A DNA stretch of 64,000 bases, taken from Cynocephalus volans (lineage: Eukaryota; Chordata; Mammalia; Dermoptera; Cynocephalidae). Numbering within the stretch: the stretch's first letter is position 1; each line of letters begins with the position of its first letter. Below the pieces are notes generated by a model that had not been told where the DNA came from, ran no database searches, and saw nothing but the letters and a program-made list of their open reading frames with translations. The DNA is taken from contig NC_084462.1 of the NCBI RefSeq assembly GCF_027409185.1, forward strand, positions 1,798,001 through 1,862,000. The letters are read 5' to 3'. Below, piece by piece: positions 49,265 through 59,700 of this stretch. The position numbers and the translations under genes were made by a program.

Positions 49265-49597
49265 TCCAAATAAATAGAAAAAAATATTGCCAACACATTA
49301 TATGATGTAAGCATAGCCTTGTTATCAGAACCTAACAGGGACCTTATGTAAAATAAAATAAAATCTGGCAACATATAAAAAGGATAACACACCCTGACTA
49401 AGTGGGAATTAATCCAGAAATACAAGGTTAACTTTGAAAATAAATTAATGTAATTAACCACATCAACAAATTAAATGAAAATAATCTCAATGGAACAGAA
49501 CGAGCCATTGATAAAAATTCAGCACCCATTCATGATAAAAACTCTCATCAGACCAGTATCAGAAAGGACCTTCCTTAATCTGATAGCATGCCATCAT
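49265..49597 (+). mobile_element. L1 ORF2 fragment, left of the retrocopy insertion
   Basis: Degenerate L1 ORF2 sequence up to CTTAATCTGATAGCATGCCATCAT. The L1 resumes at 51740 after the retrocopy. Confidence 0.75.
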
Positions 49598-50054
49598 TTT
49601 TTTTTTTTTTGCAACTCCAACACCCTTTATTTGTCACTAGAAGTTTTTACACTCCAGAGTAGTGCACCACAGGAGCAGTGAGAAGTCAGTCTTTCTTCTG
49701 TAAAATGGGAAATGTATTGTTGTGAAGGAGGAGATAGGAAAGGAAAACCTGCACTTCCAAGCTGCACGTGTGCTTTCTTAGATCAATTTTTGGAAAATGT
49801 GCAGGTAGAAGCTGACTATCAGAAAACTGATTTCCTTGAAACTATTCATGCCCATGTCTTTGAATGTCTTTGTGTGTTATAGTTTGAAGACAGTTGCTTT
49901 AGAATGGATTTATCCACTTCCAGCGTATATGCTATTGTTATGTCTTTTTGCTCTTTTAAAAAAATCTCAAAAGATATTATAACTATCGTTCTTTACATCA
50001 GTATTTATTTAGATTTACCTACATATTTTCTACTTTCATGGCTTTTCATTTCTT

Positions 50055-50084
50055 TTTCTTTTTGGTGGCTGGCCAGTACGGGGT
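50055..50084 (-). mobile_element. 30-bp CYN stub with 16-bp target duplication
   Basis: On the minus strand ACCCCGTACTGGCCAGCCACC plus a short A-rich tail: only about 20 nt of CYN 3' end. Perfect flanks TGGCTTTTCATTTCTT at 50039-50054 and 50085-50100. Confidence 0.92.
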
Positions 50085-50818
50085 TGGCTTTTCATTTCTT
50101 CTTGAATCTCAGACCTTCCATCTTGGATCCCTTTCTTTCTGCCTAATACACATCCTCTAGTACATCTTTAATTATGGTGTTCTAGTGGCAAACTGTCAGT
50201 TTTTGTTGAAAATGTCTTTTATTTTGACCATGTTCTTGATGGTTTTTTCTTGTTTGTTTGTTTTTGGTTTTTGACTGGGTATAGAATTCTAGGTTGACAA
50301 GTATTTTCTCTAGCATAGTAAAATACCATTTTATTATCATCTGGTTTACATTGTTGCTATTGAGAATTCAGCCAAGTGTGTTATTCCTTTGGAAGGTAAT
50401 CTGTCTTTTTTCCTTTTGTTGCCCTGAAGATTCTCTCTCTGTTTTTGGTGTTCTGCAGCTTCACTATGATGTGTCCAGGTATGTATTTCCTTTTATTTAT
50501 CCTGCTTGGGATTCATTTGGCTTTTGAATCTGTTGATTGGTGTCTTTCATCAGTTATAAAAATCTTTTAAGCTATTACCTGTTCATATAATGTCTCTGCC
50601 CATTCTTATATTATGTTAGAACCCAAATTAGACCTTCTCACACTATCCCTCAGGTCTCTGAACCTCTATTTCATATTTTTATGTATTTTTCATGTTATAT
50701 TTATGTCTCTTTGGGCTGCATTATGTGTACTTTTTCTGACTTATCTTACACTTTACTAATTCTTTCTTCAGCTCTGTCCAATCTGCTGTTAAACTTGTTT
50801 AACTGAGTTTTCATTTTA

Positions 50819-50918
50819 TTTTTATTTTATTTTTTCGGTGGCTGGCCGGTATGGGGGATCTGAACCCTTGACCTTGGTGTTATAACATTGCTAACCAACT
50901 GAGCTAACTAGCCAGCCC
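50819..50918 (-). mobile_element. CYN monomeric SINE
   Basis: Complete monomer on the minus strand (GGCTGGCTAGTTAGCTCAG). Perfect 15-bp target duplication TGAGTTTTCATTTTA at 50804-50818 and 50919-50933. Confidence 0.95.
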
Positions 50919-51739
50919 TGAGTTTTCATTTTAAATCCTTTTTACCACAGAGTGTCACAAATATAGAAAACTGCAAAACACTCATATATATAGCTTAATG
51001 AGTTATTTTAAGGGCAAACATCCTTCTAACTACCACACAGATCAAGAAATAGAATTTTTCCAGACATCCCAGAAGCCACATAATGCCCTGTCCAATCACA
51101 ACCCTCTTCCTTCTCACTAAAAAGAACCGTTATCTTGAATTTTATGGTACTCACTTCCTTGCTCTTCCTTGCTCTTTGGGTGATAGCCTTATCACCTAAA
51201 TGTGATGTCTATATGCTATAATTTAATTTTATCTGTTTTTAAAAAATCTACATGTTCCTCCATCCTTTTTTCCCCTTTCAATTTATTTATTGAAGAAACT
51301 AGGCGATTTGATCTGTAGAGTTTCCCAGTCTGGATTTTGCTGATTGCCTCCCCATGGTGTAGTCTACCATGTTCACTGTACTGTATCTTCTTTATATCAG
51401 TAGTTGGAATTACAGATCAGGTTCAGGTTTGAGGTTTTTGACAAGACCACTTCTTAAGTGATTTTGTATTCTCCCATGAAGAGGCACATAATAGCTAGTT
51501 GTCTCTCTTCTTGTGATGTTAGCAGCTATTTGATGCTCAAAGCCTAGATCCATTACTCATTAAGGTTTGTAAAGTGATGATATTATAATTCTGTTATTCA
51601 TCATTTATTTTAGTTCTGGAGGCTAGTGTCCAAGATCAAAGCGTTGGCAGGTTTGGTTTCTCTGAGGCCTCTTCCCTTGGCTTGCAGATGGCTGCCTTCT
51701 TGCTGTGTCCTCACATGGTTATTTCTCTGATGTCTTTTC

Positions 51740-52560
51740 CATGCCATCATATTTAATGGTGAAATATTTGAATGTCTTCCCCTAAGATCAGGAATGAGAC
51801 AAGGATAAAGATATCTGACTACTCAGTATTGTTTTGGAGGCTCTAGCCAATGCAATAAGGCAAGAAAAAGAAATCAATGGTGTCAAGATTGGAAAGGAAG
51901 AAATTAAATGGTCATTATTTACAGGAGGCATGATTGTGCATGTAGAGAATCAAAAAGAATCTACGGATAAATTATTAGAATTAATAAGTAAACCCAGCAA
52001 GGTTTCCGTATACAAGGTCAACATACAAAAATCAATTATAGGGCTGGAGGGTTGGCTCACTCAATTAGAGCATGGTACTGATAACACCAAGGTCAGGGGC
52101 CCATACCAGCCAGCCACCCCTCCCCCCCAAAATTAATTATATTCCTAAACATTACAAACAAAAAAAAATTTAATGATGTTTTAAAAAATATGATTTATCT
52201 AGCATTAAAAAAATACCTAGGAATAAATATAACAAAAGATTTGCTAGATCTCAAGATAGAAAACTATGAAAGATTTGAGAGAAATTTTAAAGATCTAAAT
52301 AGATAAGTCATAGCAACAGTATTCAGAATTGCCAAAACTCAAAGACAACCCAACACCCAACAAGAGTAAAATGGTTAAACTGTAGCATATTCATATAATG
52401 GAATATTATGCAGCAGTGAAAAGAATGACCTGTTACATGATGAATCTCACAAATATAGTGTTGAGCAAAAGAAACCATAATCAAAAGTGATTACCTCTGG
52501 AGGGTAATGAATAGGAGGAGGTGTGGCACTTCATGTATGTTACAACTATTCTAAAAAAAA
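51740..52560 (+). mobile_element. L1 ORF2 fragment, right of the retrocopy
   Basis: Continuation of the L1 from 49597 (TTTAATGGTGAAATATTTGA, CCCCTAAGATCAGGAATGAG). Carries a CYN monomer at 52041. Many stops. Confidence 0.8.
52041..52128 (+). mobile_element. CYN monomeric SINE
   Basis: Monomer with a C-rich 3' end (CAGCCACCCCTCCCCCCC). Near-perfect target duplication AAAATCAATTATA / AAAATTAATTATA around 52028-52040 and 52129-52141. Confidence 0.9.
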
Positions 52561-52612
52561 TTTTTAAGATTTTACAAAATTACGCAGGCCTCAGAAAAGG
52601 AAGGAAGGGGAG

Positions 52613-52712
52613 CTAGCCGTTTAGCTCAGTTCATTGGAGCCGAGGGTGTATCACCAAGGTCAAGGGTTTAGATCCCCATACAAGCCAGCTTCCAAAGGAA
52701 AAAAAAAAAAAG
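52613..52712 (+). mobile_element. CYN monomeric SINE
   Basis: Diverged monomer (AGCCGTTTAGCTCAGTTC, CACCAAGGTCAAGGGTTTAG, ATACAAGCCAGC) with A tail. Confidence 0.85.
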
Positions 52713-52779
52713 GAAAGACCAAGATATGCTGAAGAATAAACTGAAAGAGTAACAATACTAACGAAGCTAAGAGAGTCTA

Positions 52780-53160
52780 CCACTTGCCAGTCTGTGCTGA
52801 GAAAACACTTTGGCATACATCCTTATTGAACTCTCATAAAGACTCTGTGAAGTGGATATTATTTCTCATCATTTTAGAGAAGAAGTGAAGGGCCGGCCCA
52901 TGGCTCACTCGGGAGAGTGCGGTGCTGATAACACCAAGGCCACGCGTTCGGATCCCATATAAGGATGGCCGGTTTGCTCACTGGGTGAGTGTGGTGCTGA
53001 CAACACCAAGTCAAGGGTTAAGATCCCCTTACCGGTCATCTTTTAAAGAAAAAAAATAGAGAAGAAGCGAAGCTGAGTTGCAGAGGGATAAGGTCACAAA
53101 ACAATGACACTAGGTTTACCTGATCCCTTAGCTCACACTTTTAAATCACTCTTCACACCA
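52780..53160 (+). mobile_element. MIR SINE split by a CYN dimer
   Basis: MIR-like sequence (GACTCTGTGAAGTGGATATT...) to 52890 and again from about 53073 (GCTGAGTTGCAGAGGGATAAGG), separated by the CYN insertion at 52891. Confidence 0.65.
52891..53056 (+). mobile_element. CYN dimeric SINE
   Basis: Complete dimer. Target duplication TAGAGAAGAAGTGAAG (52875-52890) and TAGAGAAGAAGCGAAG (53057-53072), one mismatch. Confidence 0.95.
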
Positions 53161-54049
53161 CCTGACAAACAGGTTCCTTCACAGGCTTTATAACAAAGCC
53201 ACCATCTAATGCCCAAAATGATAAATACCAATTAACGAGGACCTTCTAATAGTCTTGGATTATCACCTTAAGACCTGGTGGTAACCAAAGAAGCCGTTAT
53301 TTATTATCTCCATTTCTGGGACGAAAACTAAAACTCAGAGAGGGTAAGTCATTGTGCCAAAATTCTGACTCCAGGTCCACAGCCTTACTAACACTCTACA
53401 CTGACCCATATTTAAGAGGCATGGATTTCTTTCATTCATTCATCAAATATTTTTTTGAACTCCCACAATAGGCCAGGCATGTCCTAGTCCCCAGACAGTC
53501 TAGTACTGCATAGAGTTCACATTCCACTGGAGGTGACAGTACACAAATACAGATCATGTCATGTGGCGAAACGTGCCAGGAGAACCATTAAAACCAAGTG
53601 GATAGAGACGGGAGTCTAATGTAGACAGTGCAGCAGGAAAAGGCCTGAGGAAGTGATAATGGTCGGATGGACAAGAGAATGCATAGGATTCCTTTTCTGG
53701 GTCTGGCCTAGTAGAGAGGCCGACTGGATGGGACCTTTTGTTCCAAATCCCGTTCTTGACAGTAATCATCTTCTTCTCTCCAGCCAGAAAAGCTAAGAAT
53801 GTTTTTTCCGCACTCTCTCCGAAAAGGAACGAGTGGAACGTTTGGGAAAGAAGCCTTCGGGGACCTATTAGTACAGCATAACTGGAGCCACAAAGGCGCG
53901 TGGGAGTGGACTGGGCTAAGGTGAGGCTGGACAAGGCAGGACATCATTGTGACGGTGCTGGGTGGCCTGGCATCGAACAGAGGGCAGAAAGGGCAAGGCT
54001 TGGCGGCTAAGAAATGGGAGATGGAAAAGGTGTCCCTCAGTCCAACTCT
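53161..54049. other. Intergenic sequence upstream of the KASH5 promoter
   Basis: No exon recognised; 53420-53560 resembles old L2-type sequence. Confidence 0.4.
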
Positions 54050-54450
54050 CCCTTGCTCGGCCCCATTTTACCGCAGCAGAAGCAGCCCCCCTCCCTTCCG
54101 CCACCAGCCATAAACCCTGCAGCAGTCACCCGCTCCGCCAGCGCGCCTGCGCCCACTCTACCGGCCTGGGAACGCAGCCCGGGCAGGCCTACGCATGCGC
54201 GAGCTTGCTGCAACAGGTAACCGACTAAAACAGCTCGCGCCTTCCCCGTGCGTCTGCGTCATGGGAGGAGCCTAGACGCCGCGCGCTCTCGGAACTTCGG
54301 AGCCGCCCCGCCCCTTTTGCCTTCCGGCGGGAAAAGCGCACGCGCACCCCCCCCCCCCGCCATCCCCTCCACGCGCAACTGCCATTCGTCGTTCGTGACC
54401 CTCAGCTGTGTCCCGAGACTGGTACGTGGCTCCAGGTGCGCCCTGCCTGT
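54050..54450 (+). promoter_or_regulatory. KASH5: Probable KASH5 CpG promoter and first exon
   Basis: CpG-rich block with a consensus NRF1 site CGCATGCGC (54192-54200), an E2F-type GGCGGGAAA (54326-54334), GC boxes and a strong donor CAACAG|GTAACC (exon end 54216). It is the only CpG block between DKKL1 and the KASH5 start codon, so I assign it to KASH5; the non-coding first exon is inferred. Confidence 0.55.
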
Positions 54451-54469
54451 GGTGAGGTTCGCCAGAGTG

Positions 54470-55260
54470 TCCCTGTCAGAGTCCTTCCCGAAATCCTGGC
54501 AAAGTATCCCGATCGGAGGAGACTCAACATCAGGACCTTCCAAATCCTGTTAAAAGTCCTGTTGAAATCCTGACCAGATCTCCTCAGAAATACTGAAAGG
54601 AACCCACCAGATCTTTTGGGGGGAACGGTGGACGGTGAGGGGATCCGAGCTCTTGACCTTGGTGTTACAAGGCTGTGTTCACTAAGCAACTGGGCTAACC
54701 GGACGGCCCCCCACCAGGAAGTCTTATAGGTGACCCCTGATATCCTGTCAGAATCTTTCAGAAATTCTGTCAGTACTTTTCCCTCGGGGCCCGTCAGAAA
54801 CTTTTCACTCCCTCCGAAATCCTAGCAGAGACCCCCGAAGTCCTGTCAGAGATGCCCGGAGATCTTGTCAAACCCACTGAAAATCCTATTAGATTCCCCT
54901 CCCAAAATCCAGAGACCTCTGCAATTCTGTCAGAGACCCTCCAGAAGTTCAGACTACCCAGAAATCCAGAGACCCCCTTGAAATCCAGCCAAGGCTCTCC
55001 TCCCCAGAATTCTTGCCCAGAACTTTTTCCTGCCACGGTCTCCCCATCCAAGTCCCATCAGACTGGCACCTCCCTGGGTCCTTTGGGAGTTTGTCCCCTG
55101 AACCCTATCAGAGCTCCAGTGCCTCTTGGCACTTTCACAAGGGACCCTTCCCCACTCAGGTTCCCTCCCCGCCCCCAGTCCATCACCTCCCTCTGCACCC
55201 CCCAGGGTTGTCCAAACCCTGGAAGGGTCTCTCTTCAAAAACCCCTTTTTCTAGGACATT
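54470..55260. repeat. Degenerate ~22-24-bp minisatellite (probable KASH5 intron 1)
   Basis: Many diverged units on GAAATCCTGTCAGAGACCCC (for example near 54820, 54840, 54920) across about 800 bp, interrupted by a CYN monomer at 54617. Confidence 0.7.
54617..54712 (-). mobile_element. CYN monomeric SINE
   Basis: Diverged minus-strand monomer (GTCCGGTTAGCCCAGTTGC, ACCAAGGTCAAGAGCTCGG) within the degenerate minisatellite. Confidence 0.85.
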
Positions 55261-56636
55261 CTAAAAGCCGCCGAGAAGTGTTCCCTTAGCACTGCAGATC
55301 CTGCTGGCGCCAGGGAGAGCAGGGTGTTGGGAGTACTGAGCAGGCAGGGTGAAGACAGACAGGCCTCAGGCCACCCTACTTGACATTGGCGACCAGTGTA
55401 GCCCTGATGGGGGCCAATGTTCAGTGTCATTATTAATAGTGCCCTTTTCTCTCTTGAAGGTGTCCTGGAATGTGGACAAAAAGTCATATGGGCAACCTGG
55501 TTATAATGGAGGCAGGACAGGGCATTGGTGGTACACAGAGGAGGGAGTTCCTAACTGCTCCAGGGAGAGGACTCCCTATGGGGAGCTGTGAGTCCAGGCC
55601 AGCCCCAGAAGAGGAGAATGCGTGGGGTGTGGACTGGGGGGACCACAGGGCCATCCTGAGCTGGGAACCCATGAGAAAGAGGCATGTGTGGGAAGAGGCA
55701 GAACTTCTGTGAGCCATGATGGGGGTGAGGTACCTGGGGGTCAGCCGGTGGAGAGAAAAGTGGCAAAAAGAGGCCAGGAGCTCTAGGGACCACTCTGTGT
55801 CACTCCAGCCTGAGGGGTTGGCACTTAGCCCAGGGACACTACGGAGCCATGACAGGCCTGGGAGCAGGGAAGAGATACAGTCAAACTCACATGAGAGGCC
55901 AACAGTCTAAAGGGCTAATGTGACAAGGATGACAGTTGCCCAGGGCCATGTGGGACCCGAAACATACCACCTCCTGCAGCCCAGGAGGGAGACCAGAAGA
56001 GGGGACATGGGAGCAGAGAGAGGCAGGCAAGGAGGGTATCTCAGGCAGAGACCTGGAGGTGGGAACAAACGGGCCAGTTTGGGGAATAGCACGCAGTTCA
56101 GAGTTGCTGGATCATCCTATGTGATTTGTGCCAGGATCTAGGCTCTGTCCCAGGGTGCTGGGGAGCCATGGAAGGGCATTGAGCATGGGGAGGGGCAGGT
56201 CAGACTGGAGGGGAAGAATGGAGCCTAGGAGGCCAAGAAGAGGCTGAGATAAGGCCCCACGAGGAGAGGACAAGGCAGGCCTGAGCCTGGGCTGTGCAGG
56301 AGAGGAGGGCACAGGGTGGAGTCACTGGGCAGGAGGGACAGGGCTGGGGATCTGATAAGCTGTGAAGAGGAGGGGAGGTGAAGAGGCCACCCTTTATCCT
56401 TGAGGGAAAGGCTGTGACCCCCACCCACTAGCCCACTTCCCAGGCCCACCCCCCCCATCTTCCCAGCCAACCCCTCCAGTCCATAAAACAGGTCTGAGCA
56501 GGAGCTGATCAAGTCGAAGTGGGGGGTGACAAACAGGTTCTGAGAACCCAGAGCAGCCCAGAGCATAGATGGGGTTGGCGGGCACCTATCACAGGTGGCT
56601 GGTCTGAGACAGTTGTTCCCTTGCTTGTCCTTCCAG
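55261..56636. other. Probable KASH5 5' intron sequence
   Basis: No coding exon recognised. 55790-56370 resembles an L2-like remnant (GACACTACGGAGCCATGACA, GGCTGTGCAGGAGAGGAGG). Ends at the acceptor CTTGTCCTTCCAG (AG at 56635-56636). Confidence 0.45.
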
Positions 56637-56728
56637 GAGCTTTTGGAGCCAGTCCCCTTCCAGTCCTTCCCAGTGATAGAGAGAGGCCAGTAGCTTCGCT
56701 GGCAGCTGCAGAGCAGTGAGGGTGGCCC

Positions 56729-59700
56729 ATGGACCTGCCAGAAGGCCAGGCAGGTGGCTCTGCTGCAGAAAGTAGGTGCTGGGCCCCTGTTTACCCTATG
56801 GGAGGATGGGGAGGGAGCTATGGGTGAATGGGCACCAGGCTGGGACTTAGGGCCTTAGGGGTGGCCAAACCTCTGTGTGGGTTCAGGGTGAGAGGGAGAG
56901 AGCTATGGTGGATCAAGTGCCTAATGTGTGCCCGCCCACCTGTCTACCCTTTATTTTATTTGTTCTGAAGAGGCCAGACTGCGTGAGAGCAGAAGCTTTC
57001 ACGTGCACTGTACCTCTGCCTGGAACGTCCTTCCCCAGTCACCCTCAGGCTCACACCTCCCTCCGTTCAGATCGACGCCAGGATGGCACCTCTTACTTTA
57101 TGTAGAACAGCCACCTGTGACACTCTCTCCCCTTCCCTGCTTCACTTGTCTTCATAGCACTGACATCTGTCATCGCTTTAGTTTGTCTCCCCCATTACAG
57201 CATGAGCTCCCCAAGGCAGCATCTGTTGTATTCACTCTGGTATTCATCATCTCTTGAGCAGTGCTGGCCCATGGAAGTATAAAACAAGCCACATAAGCAA
57301 TTTCTTTTTTTTTTTTAAAGATGACCGGTGAGGGGATCTTAACCCTTGGCTTGGTGTTGTGAGCACCACGCTCAACCAGTGAGCCAACCAGCCATCCCTA
57401 TATAGGATCCAAACCCAGGTCCTTGGTGTTCTCAGTACCACACTCTCCCGGGTGAGCCACAGGCCAGCCCTCACATATGTAATTTTTAATTTTTTAGAAG
57501 AAAAAAGAAACAGGTGAAATGAAGTGTAATAATGGATTTTATTTAACCTTATAATATACCAAATTAAGGGCCGGCCTGTGGCTCACTTGGGAGAGTGTTG
57601 TGCTGATAACACCAAGGCCGCGGGTTCGGATCCCTATGTAGGGAAGGCCGGTTAACTCACTCGGGAGAGTGTGGTGCTGACAACACCAAGTCAAGGGTTA
57701 AGATCCCCTTACCGGTCATCTTTAAAAAAAAAAAAATTATTATCCTTTCAGCATATAACCAATATAAAAGTGTGTTGAGATATTCTTTTTTTATGCTAAG
57801 TCTTCAAGATCTAGTGTATACTTTACACTAACAGAGAATCTCAATTGGCACTTGTCCCAATTCAAGTGCTCAAGAGCCACATGTAGCCAGTGGCTGCTTT
57901 ATTGGTTGGTGCTTCCCGAGGGCAATGCCTGACACATAGTAGGAACTCAACTACTGTTGTTGAGTGAATGTATGGATGCAGACCACATGGGTATGAAATC
58001 CAGCTTCTGGAGGAAGACACTGGGGTTGCCTCTCTGAAACTCATCTGCTAAGTGGGAGAGCACAGCCTGATGGGGGAGGAGTCTTCCACCCTTAGGAGGG
58101 CCCAGTCTGATGGGATATGCAGGGCCCCTTTCTTAGTGGCTTCCAGGTATCCATCAGCACAGCCAGCATCTTTTCTATAGACCCCAGGCCCAGACTCTGG
58201 CCTCAGGAGGCTTTCCAGAAAGGCAGGTCAGCAGCAGACACTGAAGTGCAGGAACCAGAGGGGCAGGTTGCTCATTTAGTGACAGACATCTAAACTCCTG
58301 CACCAGCAGAGGGCGTTCAGCCATCAGGAACTCGTGGGAAGGGCTGGGCCAGCTCTGGGAGGCTCCTGAAGGAAAAGGAGGGACACATCCAAAAGGAGAA
58401 ATGGAGACAGAGGAAGGCAAAGGGAAAAGAGACAGAGTGGCAGCAGAGGAAGGAAAGAGAAGGCTCAGGGAACAGAGAGTCGCCAAGATATGGCAAGAGA
58501 AGCACACAGACAGAGAGAGGGAAGAAAAAGGGGCAAGGGATATGGAGACAGAGAGGCAGGACATGGGGCAGGCAGAGATTGGGAGAAAGATGGAGAGAAA
58601 GAGCCAGAGAGAAAAGTAGAAAAGAGTTAGGGACAGAGAGAGATGAGGACACTAAGGAAGAAAACAAAGGAAAGAGAACAGGAGAGAAGTAGAGTGACAA
58701 CTTCCTGAGGGGTCCCTGGGAAGGGACTGCAGACACGTGTGATCTGGAGCCAGACCATCCTGGGTTGGACTCCCAACTTGGCTGTCTTTGGTGAGCAGCC
58801 CGGGGTGAGTGACTCTGAACTTCAGGGTCCTTGTCCATAACTGGGGAAGACAATGAGAGGAGGAAACCAGATTACAGCTAAAGCCCTGGTCTCCCCTGCC
58901 TGTGGGTTCCTGCTCCTCTTCTCAAGGGCCAAACTAGGAGCTTGGGTTCAAGCCAGAGGGGGGGCAAATTACTACAAAGAAGAGTTAGAGGGGTGAGAAA
59001 GGGTACTCATATGTTGAATAGCTGACCTGGGGCAAGTTCCTAACTTTGCTATGCCTCAGTCTTCTCATCTCTAAAGTGAGTTTAATAATAGCAGCCGCCC
59101 ATGGCTTATGAAAAGCACTCAGAAGAGGCCTGGCACCTACTGAACGTTCAGTAAATGTTTGATTCTATTACTGAGTCTCCACCACGTGCCAGGCCTTATG
59201 CCAGGACTTTCCAGCTTTTATCTCATTTCTTCCCTTGGAGGGAGGTAGCACCACTGCCATTTTCCAGAGAAGAAACTGAGGCTCAGAGAGGTTGAGTCCC
59301 TTGCCCCATGTGCCACCACTCATCAGAGGCCCAGCCTGTGTTGCCCTCTGGGTCTACCTGACCCTGCAGCCTGTCCTCAGTAAGCTGCTGCACCCGGCTG
59401 TCCAAGGCCAGGGTATGGAACCTAGAAGGTCACTGCCAATCCTGGGAGACACACTGAGCCAGCCCAGTGGCTCCTGGATTAGAAGATCCCCTCGTATAAC
59501 ATGGAGCATTGACTGAGTACCTACTATGTGCAGGCAGTGAACAAACAGATCCTGGGACACATTTACCTGGAGCATTTACCGAGTACCTACTATGTGGCTA
59601 CAGCAGTGAACAAGCAGACCCTGGGACACATATTTTGTGTGTGTGTGTATGTGTGTTCTTCACATGCACAGAGCTAACCCTCCCAGCCCTAGTGAGAGGG

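Larger units (their letters stand above)
49598..51739 (-). pseudogene. Retrocopy (~2.1 kb) of an unidentified transcript
   Basis: The segment is bracketed by an 11-bp perfect duplication CATGCCATCAT (49587-49597 and 51740-51750), and L1 ORF2 sequence is continuous once it is removed. Its left edge is a T13 run (49598-49610), i.e. a minus-strand poly(A) tail. It is preceded on that strand by AATAAA (49626-49631), 15 nt from the tail. This is the structure of an L1-mobilised polyadenylated RNA. Read in the minus direction, the RNA would begin with MLT1-LTR-like sequence (about 51739-51605), pass through L1-like ORF1-region sequence (about 51000-49900), and end in about 300 nt of sequence I cannot place. 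Two CYN insertions with their own duplications sit inside it. No conserved open frame seen; it may derive from a non-coding or chimeric transcript. Confidence 0.6.

Noticed and set aside
58317-58853. 178-codon minus-strand Ser/Leu/Phe-rich frame
   Set aside because: Produced by the complementary pyrimidine strand of an AGAGA-rich tract in a KASH5 intron.
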